Source: Streptomyces griseus subsp. griseus (GTDB lineage: Bacteria > Actinomycetota > Actinomycetes > Streptomycetales > Streptomycetaceae). Taken from it: a DNA stretch of 64,000 nucleotides. The notes beneath the pieces are model-generated. The model saw only the letters and a list, made by a program, of their open reading frames with translations. It was not told the DNA's origin and ran no database searches. Positions 1 to 9,865 of the stretch are shown here, piece after piece (positions within the stretch are counted from its first letter, which is position 1; each line of letters opens with the position of its first letter). The stretch covers positions 1 through 64,000 of the forward strand of contig NZ_JOJE01000029.1 of the NCBI RefSeq assembly GCF_000720255.1, given 5' to 3'. Position numbers and translations under genes: made by a program.

Positions 1-105
1 CTGGAGTGGTGGGATCGGTGTGGCTGTTTGACGGTGGATCACGTCAAGACCGGGTCGTTCAGCTGACGAGGCGTCGGCTGCCCGGCCGTGACGGAAGGAC
101 TACCC

Positions 106-660
106 ATGCGTTCTGCCCGCCTGCTCCTGACCACCGCGGCGGCCTCAGCCGTCCTCGCCCTGGCCACCCCCGGCGCCTACGCCGGCGACTGGGACCACGA
201 CGACTCCTCCTCCTCGTACAGCAAGGAACACGGCAAGGAACACGACACGGCCAAGGAAGAAGACACCGAGCACGGCAAGCCCCACGGCGGCATGCACACC
301 GGCGGCGGCGCCCTGACCGCCGTCACCGGCGACGACTGGGCCACCGCCAAGGACCCCAAGTACGACCCCGAGACCTACAAGGAGAAGGACTCCTCCTACA
401 AGGACTCCGCCAAGGAGAAGGAGGACTGGAGCGGCAGCGGCGAGAAGGACAAGGGCGACTGGAGCGGCAGCGGCGAGAAGGACAAGGGCGACTGGAGCGG
501 CAGCGGCGAGCACGACAAGCCCCACGGCGGCATGCACACCGGTGGCGGTGCCCTCGCCGGCACCACCGGCGTGACCGCCGGCGGCCTCGCCGTCCTGGCC
601 GTCGCCGCCACCGGCGCCTACACCCTGCGCCGCAAGAAGACCGCGGCCGGCCTGGCCTGA
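106..660 (+). CDS. Secreted low-complexity His/Lys/Gly-rich protein with C-terminal membrane anchor
   Basis: The 184-residue product starts at ATG 106, seven bases after GGAAGGA (93-99). The first ~32 residues form a signal peptide (MRSARLLL, hydrophobic core, then AYAG). The middle is strongly charged and contains two copies of KPHGGMHTGGGAL and three tandem copies of a DWSGSGEKDKG unit. The C-terminus is a hydrophobic segment followed by LRRKK, as in a cell-wall or membrane-retained protein, but without an LPXTG motif. No enzyme motif is seen. The HGG and HxH patterns could bind metal, which is inference only. The gene stands alone upstream of the pigment operon. Coding is secure; function is unknown to me. 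Confidence 0.75.
   Translation: MRSARLLLTTAAASAVLALATPGAYAGDWDHDDSSSSYSKEHGKEHDTAKEEDTEHGKPHGGMHTGGGALTAVTGDDWATAKDPKYDPETYKEKDSSYKDSAKEKEDWSGSGEKDKGDWSGSGEKDKGDWSGSGEHDKPHGGMHTGGGALAGTTGVTAGGLAVLAVAATGAYTLRRKKTAAGLA
424..510 (+). repeat. 33-bp in-frame tandem repeat (2.6 copies)
   Basis: Units at 424-456 and 457-489, with a partial copy at 490-510, encode the repeated DWSGSGEKDKG motif. They are nearly identical at the nucleotide level, which suggests recent slippage duplication inside the secreted-protein gene. Confidence 0.85.
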
Positions 661-938
661 CCCGTGCCCGACGCGATACCCGACTGCGGCCGCCACCCGT
701 GACCCACCGGCACGGCGTGGCGGCCCAGCCATGCCCGACATCGCCCGGACCGACCCCCTGCCTGTCATGCCTCGGTCACTCACGGGCTCTCTGAGAAGCA
801 CTCAGATCCGCACCCACGATCACCCGCGTAGTTCATACGAGTCGCGCGCTCGTGGGGACGGACACAGGATCGAGGAACGCTGACGTCGCCTCACGCGGTC
901 GGCGTTCACCTCTGCCCCGCGAAGGAGATGTGCGCAGG
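661..938. other. Intergenic region upstream of the pigment operon
   Basis: These 278 bases hold no convincing gene. The pigment operon promoter should lie here because all downstream genes are tightly spaced. A short inverted repeat (ACGAG, 7-base spacer, CTCGT, near 838-854) sits about 85 bases before the first start codon. I see no clear -10/-35 pair, and the sigma factor cannot be read by eye. Confidence 0.4.
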
Positions 939-2084
939 ATGACCACCACGTCCGCACGTGTTTCACCGCCCACCCATCAGGCGTCGCAACGTGTCTCCCA
1001 GTCCGTATTCGACGGCTCCCGGCTCCGGGTCGTGCTGCTGGTCGACGTCTACGACGGAGCCCAGCAGCAGTTCCTGGAGGCGTACGAGCAGCTGTGCAAG
1101 CAGGTCGCGTCCGTTCCCGGGCACGTCAGCGACCAGCTCTGCCAGTCGATCGAGAATCCCTCCCAGTGGCTCATCACCAGTGAGTGGGAGAGCGCCCCGC
1201 CGTTCCTCGCCTGGGTGAACAGCGAGGAGCACGTGCGGATGGTGGAGCCGCTGCACAGCTGCGTCCGCGACACCCGGTCACTGCGCTTCCACGTGGTCCG
1301 CGAGACCGGCGGCCCGGCGGCGGACGCCCACGGGGCCGCCAAGCGCCGGCTCCAGGCGTCCCCGCGGATCGGTGACGGCGTCATCCGTCACGCGCTCACC
1401 TTCACCGTCAAGCCGGGCAGCGAGGAGGCCGTCGCCAAGATCCTCGCCGACTACGCCTCGCCCGAGCCGCGGGTCGACGACACCACCCGGCTGTGCCGCA
1501 CCTCGCTCTTCATGCACGGCAACCGGGTGGTGCGGGCCATCGAGGTGCGCGGCGACCTGCTCGCGGCGCTGCGCCACGTCTCCCGGCAGCCCGAGGTACG
1601 GGCCGTCGAGGAGGCCATCAACCCCTACCTGGAGCAGGACCGGGACCTCAACGACCCCGAGTCGGCCCGGGTCTTCTTCACAAGGGCGGCGCTGCCGGCC
1701 GTACACCACGTGACGGCGGACCAACAGGACCCGGCGGCGGAGCGGCACGCGCTGTACTACCCGGCCCTGCCGGGACGCGGTATGCGCCTGGCCGAGCTGC
1801 TCGCCCAGCAGGACGAGGCGGCGGCCGACGATCCGCGCAGCCCGGTGCTGCGCAGCACGATCTTCCAGCGCGACGACGTCGTGGTCCGGCTCATCGACGT
1901 ACGCGGTGGTCTGGACGCCGCCGATCCCCTCCTGGCCCTCGGCCTCCCCGAGCCCGGTCGGGCGGGAGAGCCGGCGGAGCTCCTCGACACGGACGTCTCC
2001 GCACTCCAGGACGGCGACTTCGCGCGCTTCCTCGAACTCACCCGGATGGAACTCGTCACCGACCGCCGGTCGCCGGACGCCTGA
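939..2084 (+). CDS. SchA/CurD-like spore-pigment protein (WhiE ORFI family) with ABM domain
   Basis: The 381-residue protein starts at ATG 939, preceded by GAAGGAG at 921-927. Residues ~18-110 resemble a dimeric alpha/beta-barrel antibiotic biosynthesis monooxygenase domain ([13 protein letters not shown], then WLITSEWES). Residues ~145-370 contain two related SchA/CurD-like halves ([12 protein letters not shown] and [14 protein letters not shown]). This architecture is typical of the first gene of whiE/sch/cur spore-pigment clusters, where its exact biochemical role is unsettled. It leads the polyketide synthase operon, 68 bases before the cupin gene. Family membership is fairly secure from sequence and context; any oxygenase activity is inference. 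Confidence 0.8.
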   Translation: MTTTSARVSPPTHQASQRVSQSVFDGSRLRVVLLVDVYDGAQQQFLEAYEQLCKQVASVPGHVSDQLCQSIENPSQWLITSEWESAPPFLAWVNSEEHVRMVEPLHSCVRDTRSLRFHVVRETGGPAADAHGAAKRRLQASPRIGDGVIRHALTFTVKPGSEEAVAKILADYASPEPRVDDTTRLCRTSLFMHGNRVVRAIEVRGDLLAALRHVSRQPEVRAVEEAINPYLEQDRDLNDPESARVFFTRAALPAVHHVTADQQDPAAERHALYYPALPGRGMRLAELLAQQDEAAADDPRSPVLRSTIFQRDDVVVRLIDVRGGLDAADPLLALGLPEPGRAGEPAELLDTDVSALQDGDFARFLELTRMELVTDRRSPDA

Positions 2085-2152
2085 CCCACGGGCGCGCGGG
2101 CCGCGGCGGCCACGCCACTCATGTCGACGCAGCACACCATCGGAGGAACGTC

Positions 2153-2590
2153 GTGATCAAAACCCGTCCCAGAATCGTGGACTTCAGCGAGGTCGAGCCC
2201 AACACCCGGCGCGGCGGCGACCTGCGCGCCATGCTCACCCCCACCACGGTCGGCTCCACGAGCGGTTTCATGGGCGTGGCCGTCGTGCAGCCCGGCGACC
2301 GCATCGCCGAGCACTACCACCCGTACTCCGAGGAGTTCGTGTACGTGGTCTGCGGGCAGCTGGAGGTGGACCTGGACGGTGAGCCCCACCCGTTGCTGCC
2401 CGAGCAGGGACTGATGATCCCCGCCTACCTGCGGCACCGCTTCCGCAACGTCGGCAACGTGGAGGCACGTCTCGTCTTCCACCTCGGTCCGCTGGCCCCC
2501 GAGCCGCGCCTGGGTCATGTCGACACCGAGGGCGCGGACGCCGACGCGGTCGAGCCGCGTGCCGCCGAGCCCAGTGAGGTGCGCTCATGA
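2153..2590 (+). CDS. Cupin-domain polyketide cyclase/accessory protein (WhiE ORFII type)
   Basis: GTG 2153 follows GGAGGAA (2142-2148) and gives 145 residues. The central cupin barrel shows the metal-binding pattern [16 protein letters not shown] (His, His, Glu) and the second motif with [12 protein letters not shown]. Small cupins of this kind stand second in spore-pigment PKS operons and are thought to direct folding or cyclisation of the poly-beta-ketone. The last bases overlap the next start as ATGA (2587-2590), so translation is probably coupled to the ketosynthase. The C-terminal ~25 residues are acidic and look disordered. Confidence 0.85.
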   Translation: MIKTRPRIVDFSEVEPNTRRGGDLRAMLTPTTVGSTSGFMGVAVVQPGDRIAEHYHPYSEEFVYVVCGQLEVDLDGEPHPLLPEQGLMIPAYLRHRFRNVGNVEARLVFHLGPLAPEPRLGHVDTEGADADAVEPRAAEPSEVRS

Positions 2591-3855
2591 CCAGGCGCGT
2601 GGCAGTCACCGGCATAGGTGTCGTGGCCCCGGGCGGTATCGGCGTACCGGCGTTCTGGGACCTGCTCTCCCAGGGGCGTACCGCGACGCGGGGCATCACC
2701 TTCTTCGACCCGGCCGGTCTGCGGTCGCGGATCGCCGCCGAGTGCGACTTCGATCCCGCGGCGCACGGACTGGCCCCGGAGGACGTCGCGCGGGGCGACC
2801 GCTACATCCAGTTCGCCCTGGTCGCCGGGGCGGAGGCAGTGCGCGACTCCGGTCTCGACCTGGCCCGGGAGGACCCCTGGCGGGTCGGTGTCTCCCTGGG
2901 CACGGCGGTCGGTGGCACCACCCGGCTGGAGCACGACTACGTGCTGGTCAGCCATGGCGGTCAGCGGTGGGACGTGGACCACGCGGAGGCGGAGCCGCAT
3001 CTGCACCGCGCGTTCTCGCCGAGCACGCTGGCCTCGACGGTGGCGGAGCGCTTCGGGGCGTGCGGGCCGGTGCAGACCGTGTCCACGGGCTGCACGTCGG
3101 GGCTCGACGCGGTCGGGTACGCCTTCCACACCGTGGAGGAGGGCCGGGCCGACATCTGCATCGCGGGTGCCTCGGACTCGCCGATCTCTCCGATCACCAT
3201 GGCCTGCTTCGACGCCATCAAGGCCACGTCCCCGAACAACGACGACCCCGCCCACGCCTCCCGGCCGTTCGACAACGACCGGGACGGCTTCGTCATGGGC
3301 GAGGGCGGGGCGGTGCTGGTCCTGGAGGAGCTGGAGCACGCCCGGGCGCGCGGCGCCCATGTGTACTGCGAGCTCACCGGCTACGCCACCTTCGGCAACG
3401 CCTACCACATGACCGGTCTGACCAGCGAGGGCCTTGAGATGGCCCGGGCCATCGAGGTCGCCCTCGACCACGCCCGCCTCGACGGCTCGGCGATCGACTA
3501 CGTCAACGCGCACGGCTCGGGCACACGGCAGAACGACCGCCACGAGACCGCCGCCGTGAAGCGGGCGCTGGGCCACCACGCCTACGACACGCCCATGAGT
3601 TCCATCAAGTCCATGGTGGGTCACTCCCTCGGAGCGATCGGGGCGATCGAGGTCGTGGCCTGTGTGCTGGCCCTGGCCCACCAGGTGGTACCGCCCACCG
3701 CGAACTACGAGACCCCGGACCCCGAGTGCGACCTGGACTACGTCCCGCGCGTCGCCCGCGAGCGCAAGCTGAACAGCGTGCTCTCCGTGGGCAGCGGGTT
3801 CGGCGGTTTCCAGTCCGCGGTGACCCTGACCCGGTCGAGGGAGAGGACACGATGA
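2587..3855 (+). CDS. Type II PKS ketosynthase alpha subunit (WhiE ORFIII type)
   Basis: The 422-residue protein performs decarboxylative Claisen condensation of ACP-bound malonyl units, as a heterodimer with the product of the next gene. All catalytic residues are visible: nucleophile Cys169 in [11 protein letters not shown], His309 in NAHGSGT, and Lys341 and His346 in [10 protein letters not shown]. Length is normal for KS-alpha. The start overlaps the cupin stop (ATGA), and the stop overlaps the next start (ATG 3852), so KS-alpha and KS-beta are translationally coupled, as is usual for minimal type II PKS genes. Context with ACP, aromatase and SchA/CurD-like genes favours spore pigment over antibiotic. 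Confidence 0.96.
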   Translation: MTRRVAVTGIGVVAPGGIGVPAFWDLLSQGRTATRGITFFDPAGLRSRIAAECDFDPAAHGLAPEDVARGDRYIQFALVAGAEAVRDSGLDLAREDPWRVGVSLGTAVGGTTRLEHDYVLVSHGGQRWDVDHAEAEPHLHRAFSPSTLASTVAERFGACGPVQTVSTGCTSGLDAVGYAFHTVEEGRADICIAGASDSPISPITMACFDAIKATSPNNDDPAHASRPFDNDRDGFVMGEGGAVLVLEELEHARARGAHVYCELTGYATFGNAYHMTGLTSEGLEMARAIEVALDHARLDGSAIDYVNAHGSGTRQNDRHETAAVKRALGHHAYDTPMSSIKSMVGHSLGAIGAIEVVACVLALAHQVVPPTANYETPDPECDLDYVPRVARERKLNSVLSVGSGFGGFQSAVTLTRSRERTR

Positions 3856-5102
3856 GCGAACCCCGTGCACGGCGCGCGGCCGTCACCGGCATCGGTGTGA
3901 TCGCGCCCAACGGAACCAGCACCGAGACGTTCTGGAAGTCCACCCAGGAGGGCGTCAGCGTCCTCGACCGGATCACCCGCGAGGGCTGTGAGCACCTGCC
4001 CCTGCGGGTGGCCGGCGAGGTCCGTGACTTCGAGCCGGCCGACGCGGTCGAGGAGCGTTTCCTCGTCCAGACCGACCGGTTCACGCACTTCGCGATGGCC
4101 GCGGCCGACCTCGCGCTGGAGGACGCCCGCCTCGGCCGGGCCGACACCGGCGAGGAGCCGTTCTCGGTGGGCGTGGTCACCGCGGCCGGGTCCGGCGGCG
4201 GTGAGTTCGGACAGCGGGAGCTCCAGCAACTGTGGGGCAAGGGCAGCCGGTTCGTCGGCCCGTACCAGTCCATCGCCTGGTTCTACGCCGCCAGCACCGG
4301 CCAGATCTCCATCCGCCGGGGCTTCAAGGGCCCCTGCTCGGTCGTCGCCGCCGACGAGGCGGGCGGTCTCGACGCCCTGGCGCACGCCGCGCGCGCGGTG
4401 CGGCGCGGCACCGACCTGATCGTGGCCGGCTCGACCGAGGCACCGCTGGCGCCGTACTCGATGGTCTGCCAACTCGGTTACGAGGAGCTGAGCACCGTCG
4501 AGGACCCGGCGCACGCCTACCGGCCGTTCACCGACGGCGCGTGCGGCTTCGTCCCGGCCGAGGGCGGCGCCATGGTCGTCGTGGAGGAGGAGTACTCGGC
4601 CCGGGAGAGGGACGTACGGGTACGGGCGTACCTCGCCGGACACGCGGCGACCTTCACCGGCGCCTCTCGCTGGGACCGGTCCGGGGAGGGCCTCGCGCAG
4701 GCCATCCGCGCCGCCCTGGACGAGGCCGGGTGCGCGCCCGAGGAGATCGACGTGGTCTTCGCCGACGCGCTCGGCGTGCCGGAGGCGGACCGGGCCGAGG
4801 CGCTCGCGATCGCCGACGCCCTCGGCTCGCACGGCAAGCGGGTGCCCGTCACCGCGCCGAAGACGGGCACGGGGCGGGGTTACTGCGCGGCGCCCGTCCT
4901 GGACGCCGCGGCCGCCGTGCTCGCGATGGAGCACGGTCTGATCCCGCCCACCCCGAACGTCTTCGACGTCTGCCATGACCTCGACGTGGTGACCGTCCGC
5001 GCCCGTGCCGCCGAGCTGCGCACGGCGCTGGTCCTGAGTCGGGGGCTCATGGGCTCGAACTCGGCGCTGGTGCTCAGGCACGGCGCCGTCGACGCCTCGT
5101 AG
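3852..5102 (+). CDS. Type II PKS ketosynthase beta subunit / chain length factor (WhiE ORFIV type)
   Basis: The protein of 416 residues has a thiolase fold like its partner but no catalytic cysteine: the aligned position lies in [15 protein letters not shown] and is Glu169. In most antibiotic chain-length factors this position is Gln, which promotes malonyl decarboxylation, so Glu is noteworthy; I recall spore-pigment factors as a group that can differ here. The histidine motifs of KS-alpha are also degenerate (FADALGV in place of NAHGSGT). It sets polyketide length within the KS heterodimer. ATG overlaps the KS-alpha stop, and the ACP gene follows after 47 bases. Confidence 0.95.
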   Translation: MSEPRARRAAVTGIGVIAPNGTSTETFWKSTQEGVSVLDRITREGCEHLPLRVAGEVRDFEPADAVEERFLVQTDRFTHFAMAAADLALEDARLGRADTGEEPFSVGVVTAAGSGGGEFGQRELQQLWGKGSRFVGPYQSIAWFYAASTGQISIRRGFKGPCSVVAADEAGGLDALAHAARAVRRGTDLIVAGSTEAPLAPYSMVCQLGYEELSTVEDPAHAYRPFTDGACGFVPAEGGAMVVVEEEYSARERDVRVRAYLAGHAATFTGASRWDRSGEGLAQAIRAALDEAGCAPEEIDVVFADALGVPEADRAEALAIADALGSHGKRVPVTAPKTGTGRGYCAAPVLDAAAAVLAMEHGLIPPTPNVFDVCHDLDVVTVRARAAELRTALVLSRGLMGSNSALVLRHGAVDAS

Positions 5103-5149
5103 CGAGGCGGTGCACAGCACGCAGGAAGCAGCACTAGGAGAGGATCCGC

Positions 5150-5888
<739 letters not shown>

Positions 5889-5909
5889 GCCGTACGGAGG
5901 ACAGTCCCC

Positions 5910-6242
5910 ATGCACCAAGCCCTGATCGTCGCCCGTATGGCGCCCGGCTCGGCCCCGGACATCGCCAAGATCTTCGACGAGTCGGACCGCGGTGAACTCC
6001 CCCACCTCGTGGGGGTCGCCCGGCGCAGCCTCTTCCAGTTCGGTGATGTGTACCTGCACCTCATCGAGTCCGAGCGGGACCCCGGCCCCGCCATCGCCAA
6101 GGTGGCCCGGCACCCCGAGTTCAGGGACATCAGCGAGCGTCTGTCGACGTACGTCAGCGCGTACGACCCGGCGACCTGGCGTTCCCCGAAGGACGCGATG
6201 GCACACCGCTTCTACCTCTGGGAGCGGGACTCCTCCGCCTGA
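5910..6242 (+). CDS. TcmI-like polyketide cyclase (WhiE ORFVII type)
   Basis: This 110-residue protein has the ferredoxin-like fold of the TcmI family of second-ring cyclases. Conserved features are the MHQALIVARM opening strand, LPHLVGVARRSLFQFGDVYLHLIE and a C-terminal YLWER. ATG 5910 follows CGGAGG (5895-5900). It is the last plus-strand gene of the pigment operon and ends 12 bases before a strong terminator hairpin. In S. coelicolor whiE a FAD hydroxylase (ORFVIII) accompanies this set; none is adjacent here. Confidence 0.9.
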   Translation: MHQALIVARMAPGSAPDIAKIFDESDRGELPHLVGVARRSLFQFGDVYLHLIESERDPGPAIAKVARHPEFRDISERLSTYVSAYDPATWRSPKDAMAHRFYLWERDSSA

Positions 6243-6254
6243 GCCGCTCGTGCG

Positions 6255-6302
6255 GCCGCCGGTCGCCGGGTCCGCGGTGTCGCGGACCCGGCGACCGGCG
6301 GC
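6255..6302. terminator. Perfect 22-bp hairpin, bidirectional terminator
   Basis: The left arm 6255-6276 is exactly complementary to 6281-6302, with loop GTGT and a TTT run at 6303-6305. It lies between the convergent cyclase and O-methyltransferase genes and can terminate both. Confidence 0.92.
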
Positions 6303-6317
6303 TTTCTCAGCCGGTGC

Positions 6318-7367
6318 TCACGCGGGGACCATGCAGTCGAACGCGTGCAGGTAGGGGTTGACCGGGCTGATGTTGTCGATGACGAGGCCCGCCTCGGTCA
6401 GCCGGGAGACCATGCTCTGCGTGGTGTGCTTCGCGCCGCCGACGTTGAGGAGCAGCAGCAGGTCCATCGCGGTGCTGAACCGCATCGACGGCGTGTCGTC
6501 GACGAGGTTCTCGATGACCACGACCCTCGTCCCGGGGCCGCCCGCCTCGATGACGTTGCGCAGGGTCCGGGCGGTGCTCTCGTCGTCCCACTCCAGGATG
6601 TTCTTGATGACGTAGACGTCCGCATGGACCGGGACGGCCTCGCGGACGTCGCCGGGCACGATGCGCATCCGGTCCGCGAGCGCGCCCCCCTTCCGCAGCC
6701 GGGGGTCGGCGTTCTCCACCACGCGCGGCAGGTCGAGGAGACTGCCGTGCATCGTCGGGTACTTCTCCAGCAGGCTCGCCACCACGTGCCCCTGGCCGCC
6801 GCCGATGTCGGCGACCGACTTGCTCCCCGACAGGTCGAGGAGCTGGGCGACGTCCCGCGCGGACTGCATGCTCGAGGTCGTCATGGCCCGGTTGAAGACG
6901 TCGGCCGAGGCCGGGGCGTCCTCGTTCAGGTACTGGAAGAACTCCTTGCCGTAGAGGTCCTGCACGACGTTCCCGCCGGTGCGCACCGCCTCGTCCAGGA
7001 GCGGCCACGCGTCCCAGGTCCAGGGCTCGGTGCACCACAGGGTGATGTGGCGCAGGCTGTTCGGGTCGTCCTCGCGCAGCAGCCGGGACATGTCGGTGTG
7101 CGCGAACGCGCCGTCCTCGCGCTCGGCGAAGACGCCGTAGCAGGACAGGGCGCGCAACAGCCGTCGCAGCGGCTTGGGCTCGGTCTTCACCGCGGCCGCG
7201 AGGTCCGTCACGCTCAGGGGGCTGTCCCCCAGCGCGTCGGCGACGCCCAGTCGGGCGGCCGCGCGAAGGGCGGCGGCACACGCCGCCCCGAACACGAGTT
7301 CCCGCAACCGCATGGACGGCGGGGGCGCCGTCCGTGCGCTCGGGTCGGCAGTGCTAGCGGTCGTCAT
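6318..7367 (-). CDS. SAM-dependent O-methyltransferase (family 2, TcmO/DnrK-like)
   Basis: The 349-residue enzyme has an N-terminal winged-helix dimerisation domain (residues ~20-110) and a C-terminal Rossmann fold with the SAM motif VADIGGGQGHVV. The acidic motif LLDLPRVVENA and the post-motif PGDVREAVPVHADVYVIKNI fit family 2 methyltransferases of aromatic polyketide pathways. The expected catalytic His of this family is not obvious near EWDDESTARTL. AGGAAGG lies just before ATG 7367. It faces the pigment operon across the shared terminator and probably O-methylates the pigment, which is inference from position and family. Confidence 0.88.
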   Translation of the reverse strand: MTTASTADPSARTAPPPSMRLRELVFGAACAAALRAAARLGVADALGDSPLSVTDLAAAVKTEPKPLRRLLRALSCYGVFAEREDGAFAHTDMSRLLREDDPNSLRHITLWCTEPWTWDAWPLLDEAVRTGGNVVQDLYGKEFFQYLNEDAPASADVFNRAMTTSSMQSARDVAQLLDLSGSKSVADIGGGQGHVVASLLEKYPTMHGSLLDLPRVVENADPRLRKGGALADRMRIVPGDVREAVPVHADVYVIKNILEWDDESTARTLRNVIEAGGPGTRVVVIENLVDDTPSMRFSTAMDLLLLLNVGGAKHTTQSMVSRLTEAGLVIDNISPVNPYLHAFDCMVPA

Positions 7368-7441
7368 GTGCCGCCTTCCTCTTTCCGGTTCGGGATGGGC
7401 GGACCCGGTGGGTCCGGGTCTCGGGTTCTCCGGGTGCCCGG

Positions 7442-7537
7442 GTGTCCGGCTGGTCGGGTGTCCGGCTGGTCGGGTGTCCGGCTGGTCGGGCGTCCGGCTG
7501 GTCGGGCGTCCGGCTGGTCGGGCGTCCGGCTGGTCGG
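7442..7537. repeat. Six tandem copies of a 16-bp unit
   Basis: Six contiguous copies of GTGTCCGGCTGGTCGG occupy 7442-7537; copies 4-6 carry GC instead of GT at the second base. The block lies just beyond the stop of the beta-helix gene and about 75 bases upstream of the methyltransferase start, so it could affect either transcript. Purely tandem arrangement without spacers excludes CRISPR. Confidence 0.95.
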
Positions 7538-7549
7538 GTGCTCAGCTGT

Positions 7550-8611
7550 TCAGCACAGGCCCGTGGGCGAGGAGCTGTCGCAGGAGTTGTCCTGGAAGGT
7601 GTTGGTGGCCGTGGTGGTCTCCGTGTTGACCAGGTCCGCGGGCGCGTTGCGCTCCAGCGTGTTGTCGCTGATCAGGTTCCGCTCGTTCGTGGCACCGACC
7701 AGGCTCTTGAAGAGGACGACACCGCCGGACAGCGGCGAGGTGCCGGCGTTGTCCGTGATCAGGTTGCGGGTGACCAGGGTGTCCTCGGCGCCGGTCAGGA
7801 CGATGCCGGAGCCCTGGAGGAAGGGCAGCCGGGCGGTCTTGGCGCAGTACTTGTTGTTGCCCACGACGCGGTTCTCGCGCACGGTGAGGGCGCCGGCCCG
7901 TGGGGGCGTCTCGTCGCCCACGACGAAGACCGCCGTGCAGTTGCCCGTGATGTCGTTGCGCGCGACGGTGAGGTTCCGCAGGCGCCGTACGGTGACGCCG
8001 GTCCGGTTGCCCTGGAGACGGTTGCGTTTGATCACCGCACCCTTGGTGTCGGTGGCTCCGCCCTCCTCCGTGACCGAGTTGGCGAGGAACAGGCCCGCGT
8101 CGCCGTTGTCCCGGGCGGTGTTCTCCACGAAGGCGCCGCGGGTGGAGCCCTGCTGGGCGATACCCCACTGGCCGTTCTTCTCGGCGGTCACCTTGCGCAC
8201 GGTGAGCCGGTCGGTGTCCGTCGCCCACAGTCCGTTCTTGGCGAAGCCGGACAAGGTCAGCGAGGCGACGGTGGTGCCCACCACGGGGCTGCCCTTCGTG
8301 CCTTCCACGCAGATGCCGTTGCCGGCCCGACCGCAGCTGTCGGCGGCCTTCGTGGCCGCCGGCTTGATGACGGTGGCGCGGCCCACGCCGCGCAGGGTCA
8401 GCCCGGAGGTGGTGATCCGGACACTCTCCCGGAAGGTGCCGGGCATCAGCAGGACCGTGTCACCGGGCTGCGCCGCGTCCACCGCCTTCTGGATCGACTC
8501 CCCAGGGTCCACGAAGTGGACCATGGGACCGTAGGCGGGCGGGGCCGCGCCGAGAGCCGAGCCGACGAGGGCCGCGGTGCAGGCGAGATAGGCGAAGTGA
8601 TGTTTCATCAT
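7550..8611 (-). CDS. Secreted right-handed parallel beta-helix protein
   Basis: The 353-residue product starts MMKHHFAYLACTAALVGSALG with a signal peptide cleaved near AAPPAYG. Afterwards short repeats of the type GLTLRGVG, ITGNCTAVFV, NRLQGNRTGVTV and NLITDNAGTSP form the coils of a parallel beta-helix (NosD/pectate-lyase-like superfamily). The start VDPGESIQKAVDAAQPGDTVLLMPG is the common beginning of such domains. No pectate-lyase catalytic set can be recognised, so the substrate is open. Cys residues near the C-terminus may form disulfides. A weak AGGA precedes the start. Confidence 0.82.
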   Translation of the reverse strand: MMKHHFAYLACTAALVGSALGAAPPAYGPMVHFVDPGESIQKAVDAAQPGDTVLLMPGTFRESVRITTSGLTLRGVGRATVIKPAATKAADSCGRAGNGICVEGTKGSPVVGTTVASLTLSGFAKNGLWATDTDRLTVRKVTAEKNGQWGIAQQGSTRGAFVENTARDNGDAGLFLANSVTEEGGATDTKGAVIKRNRLQGNRTGVTVRRLRNLTVARNDITGNCTAVFVVGDETPPRAGALTVRENRVVGNNKYCAKTARLPFLQGSGIVLTGAEDTLVTRNLITDNAGTSPLSGGVVLFKSLVGATNERNLISDNTLERNAPADLVNTETTTATNTFQDNSCDSSSPTGLC

Positions 8612-8710
8612 ATCCTGTACGTTATGACCTGATAAGCCGTATTACGGCCCGATGCGCCGTCCGGCGGCGTGTCATGTTCGGCCCGCCCGACGGGGCGCGG
8701 GGCCGGGGGC

Positions 8711-8861
8711 TCACTCGCCTCCACCGGGGCGGACCAGGGCGAGCCGGGCCGCGATCTGCGGCGACGGCGCGGCGAGCACACGGACGCCCTCGATCAGGGC
8801 CTCGGGCAGGCTGCGCTTTCATCAGAGAGCCGGCCGCGCCCGCGCGGACGGTGGCGAACAC
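8711..8861 (-). pseudogene. Fragment of a NarL/LuxR-type response regulator
   Basis: Read on the minus strand across one frameshift, the segment resembles the end of a receiver domain: VRAGAAGSLMKA, then PEALIEGVRVLAA. A stop follows at 8713-8711. There is no start codon, phospho-Asp region or HTH, so this is only a decayed fragment. It marks the beginning of a ~2.4-kb stretch of truncated genes. Confidence is limited by the short length. Confidence 0.35.
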
Positions 8862-8903
8862 CTAGGCAGTTTTCGTTTGGATCAGTCGGTCGTTGGTCGG
8901 GGT

Positions 8904-9231
8904 GTGTCGTCAAGTGATGTGCAGAGGACGCGAATTGAGCCGTTACCCCCGGACCGGACGCCGAAGCGGGTGGCCGCTGGCGTGACCACCGGGAGGTGAT
9001 CGACGCGATCGCCTTCATGTTCCAGACCGGAACGCAGTGGCTCCATCTGCCGGCGAAGTACGGCAATGGGAAGGCTGTCTACAACCACCTGCGGGTGTGG
9101 ACCCTGGACGGCATGTTGGAGCGGGTCTTCACCGCGCTGATAGCCCAGGCCGAGGCCGACGAGGGCCTGCCCTGGGCGGTCTCGGTGGACTCCACGATCG
9201 TGCGCGCTCACCAGCATGCAGCGCGGACAGT
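8904..9231 (+). pseudogene. IS5-family transposase remnant, frameshifted and 3'-truncated
   Basis: GTG 8904 begins VSSSDVQRTRIEPLPPDRTPKR. Restoring one G in the run at 8967-8970 joins it to GGRWRDHREVIDAIAFMFQTG, QWLHLPAKYGNGKAVYN and AVSVDSTIVRAHQHAA, the N-terminal half of an IS5-type transposase including the first DDE aspartate (VDST). Homology stops near 9231, where unrelated sequence begins. The gene is inactive by both frameshift and truncation. No clear right-hand terminal repeat can be identified. Confidence 0.8.
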
Positions 9232-9490
9232 ACCCGCTGGCCGCCTGGCGCCAGTTTACTGATCAGCGGCTCCCCTTCGGCGATGTTGGTCACCAGATGC
9301 GACTGAGCGCTCCAGTGGGCACGAATCGCCAAGTCGGCCGCCGACATTCCTGACTGTCCGGGACAAAGGCCGGACACGGCGGTGACCTGCACCAATTGCC
9401 AAGGTCCTGTCCGGGACAACGAAGGAGCCTTGTGGCCCTGGCAGCCGCCCTCGGAGAGTGCGTGCTCCGAACTCAACGAAGGGACACCGA

Positions 9491-9865
9491 GTGAGATTAC
9501 GACGCTCGATCACGGGGTCGGTCGCCGCCGTCGCGCTGCCGGCTGGATCCGTGGCCGCGCTGCCGGGGCACGCCGCGGCGCAAGACGTACAAGCCGTCCA
9601 GTATGTGGCTATGGGCGACTCCGTCGCAGCGGGAATTGGGGCGGGTTCCCCAACAGCGAACTCCGTCGACGGTTGCTGCGCCGATAAGGCTCACACCTTC
9701 AGGGTGACGAACTCCAACCTCGCCTATCCCAAACGGGTGACTTCCGCCCTCGGGGCACAGCTGGACTGCAAGGCGTTCTGTGGCGACGTCAGGACAACGC
9801 GCGTCCAGCAGACCCAGCCCCTCAATCGAGGCACAGACCTTCCAAAGTGCGCGTCTTGGAGCTAG
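9491..9865 (+). pseudogene. 5' fragment of a secreted SGNH/GDSL hydrolase
   Basis: GTG 9491 follows AAGGGA and encodes a signal peptide (VRLRRSITG, hydrophobic core, HAAAQ), then YVAMGDSVAAGIGAG, the block I motif with the catalytic Ser. After ~125 residues the frame runs into the AraC-like gene and stops at 9865. Blocks with the catalytic Asp/His are absent, so only about half of a typical ~270-residue lipase remains. The 3' deletion junction coincides with the 5' truncation of the next gene. Confidence 0.72.

Noticed and set aside
7442..7537. Tandem repeat considered as a CRISPR array
   Set aside because: Units are contiguous, with no unique spacers and no cas genes nearby.
9263..9490. Minus-strand frame with DLAIRAHWSAQSHLVTNIAE considered as a gene fragment
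   Set aside because: A short stretch looks protein-like, but there is no recognisable family, start or boundary.
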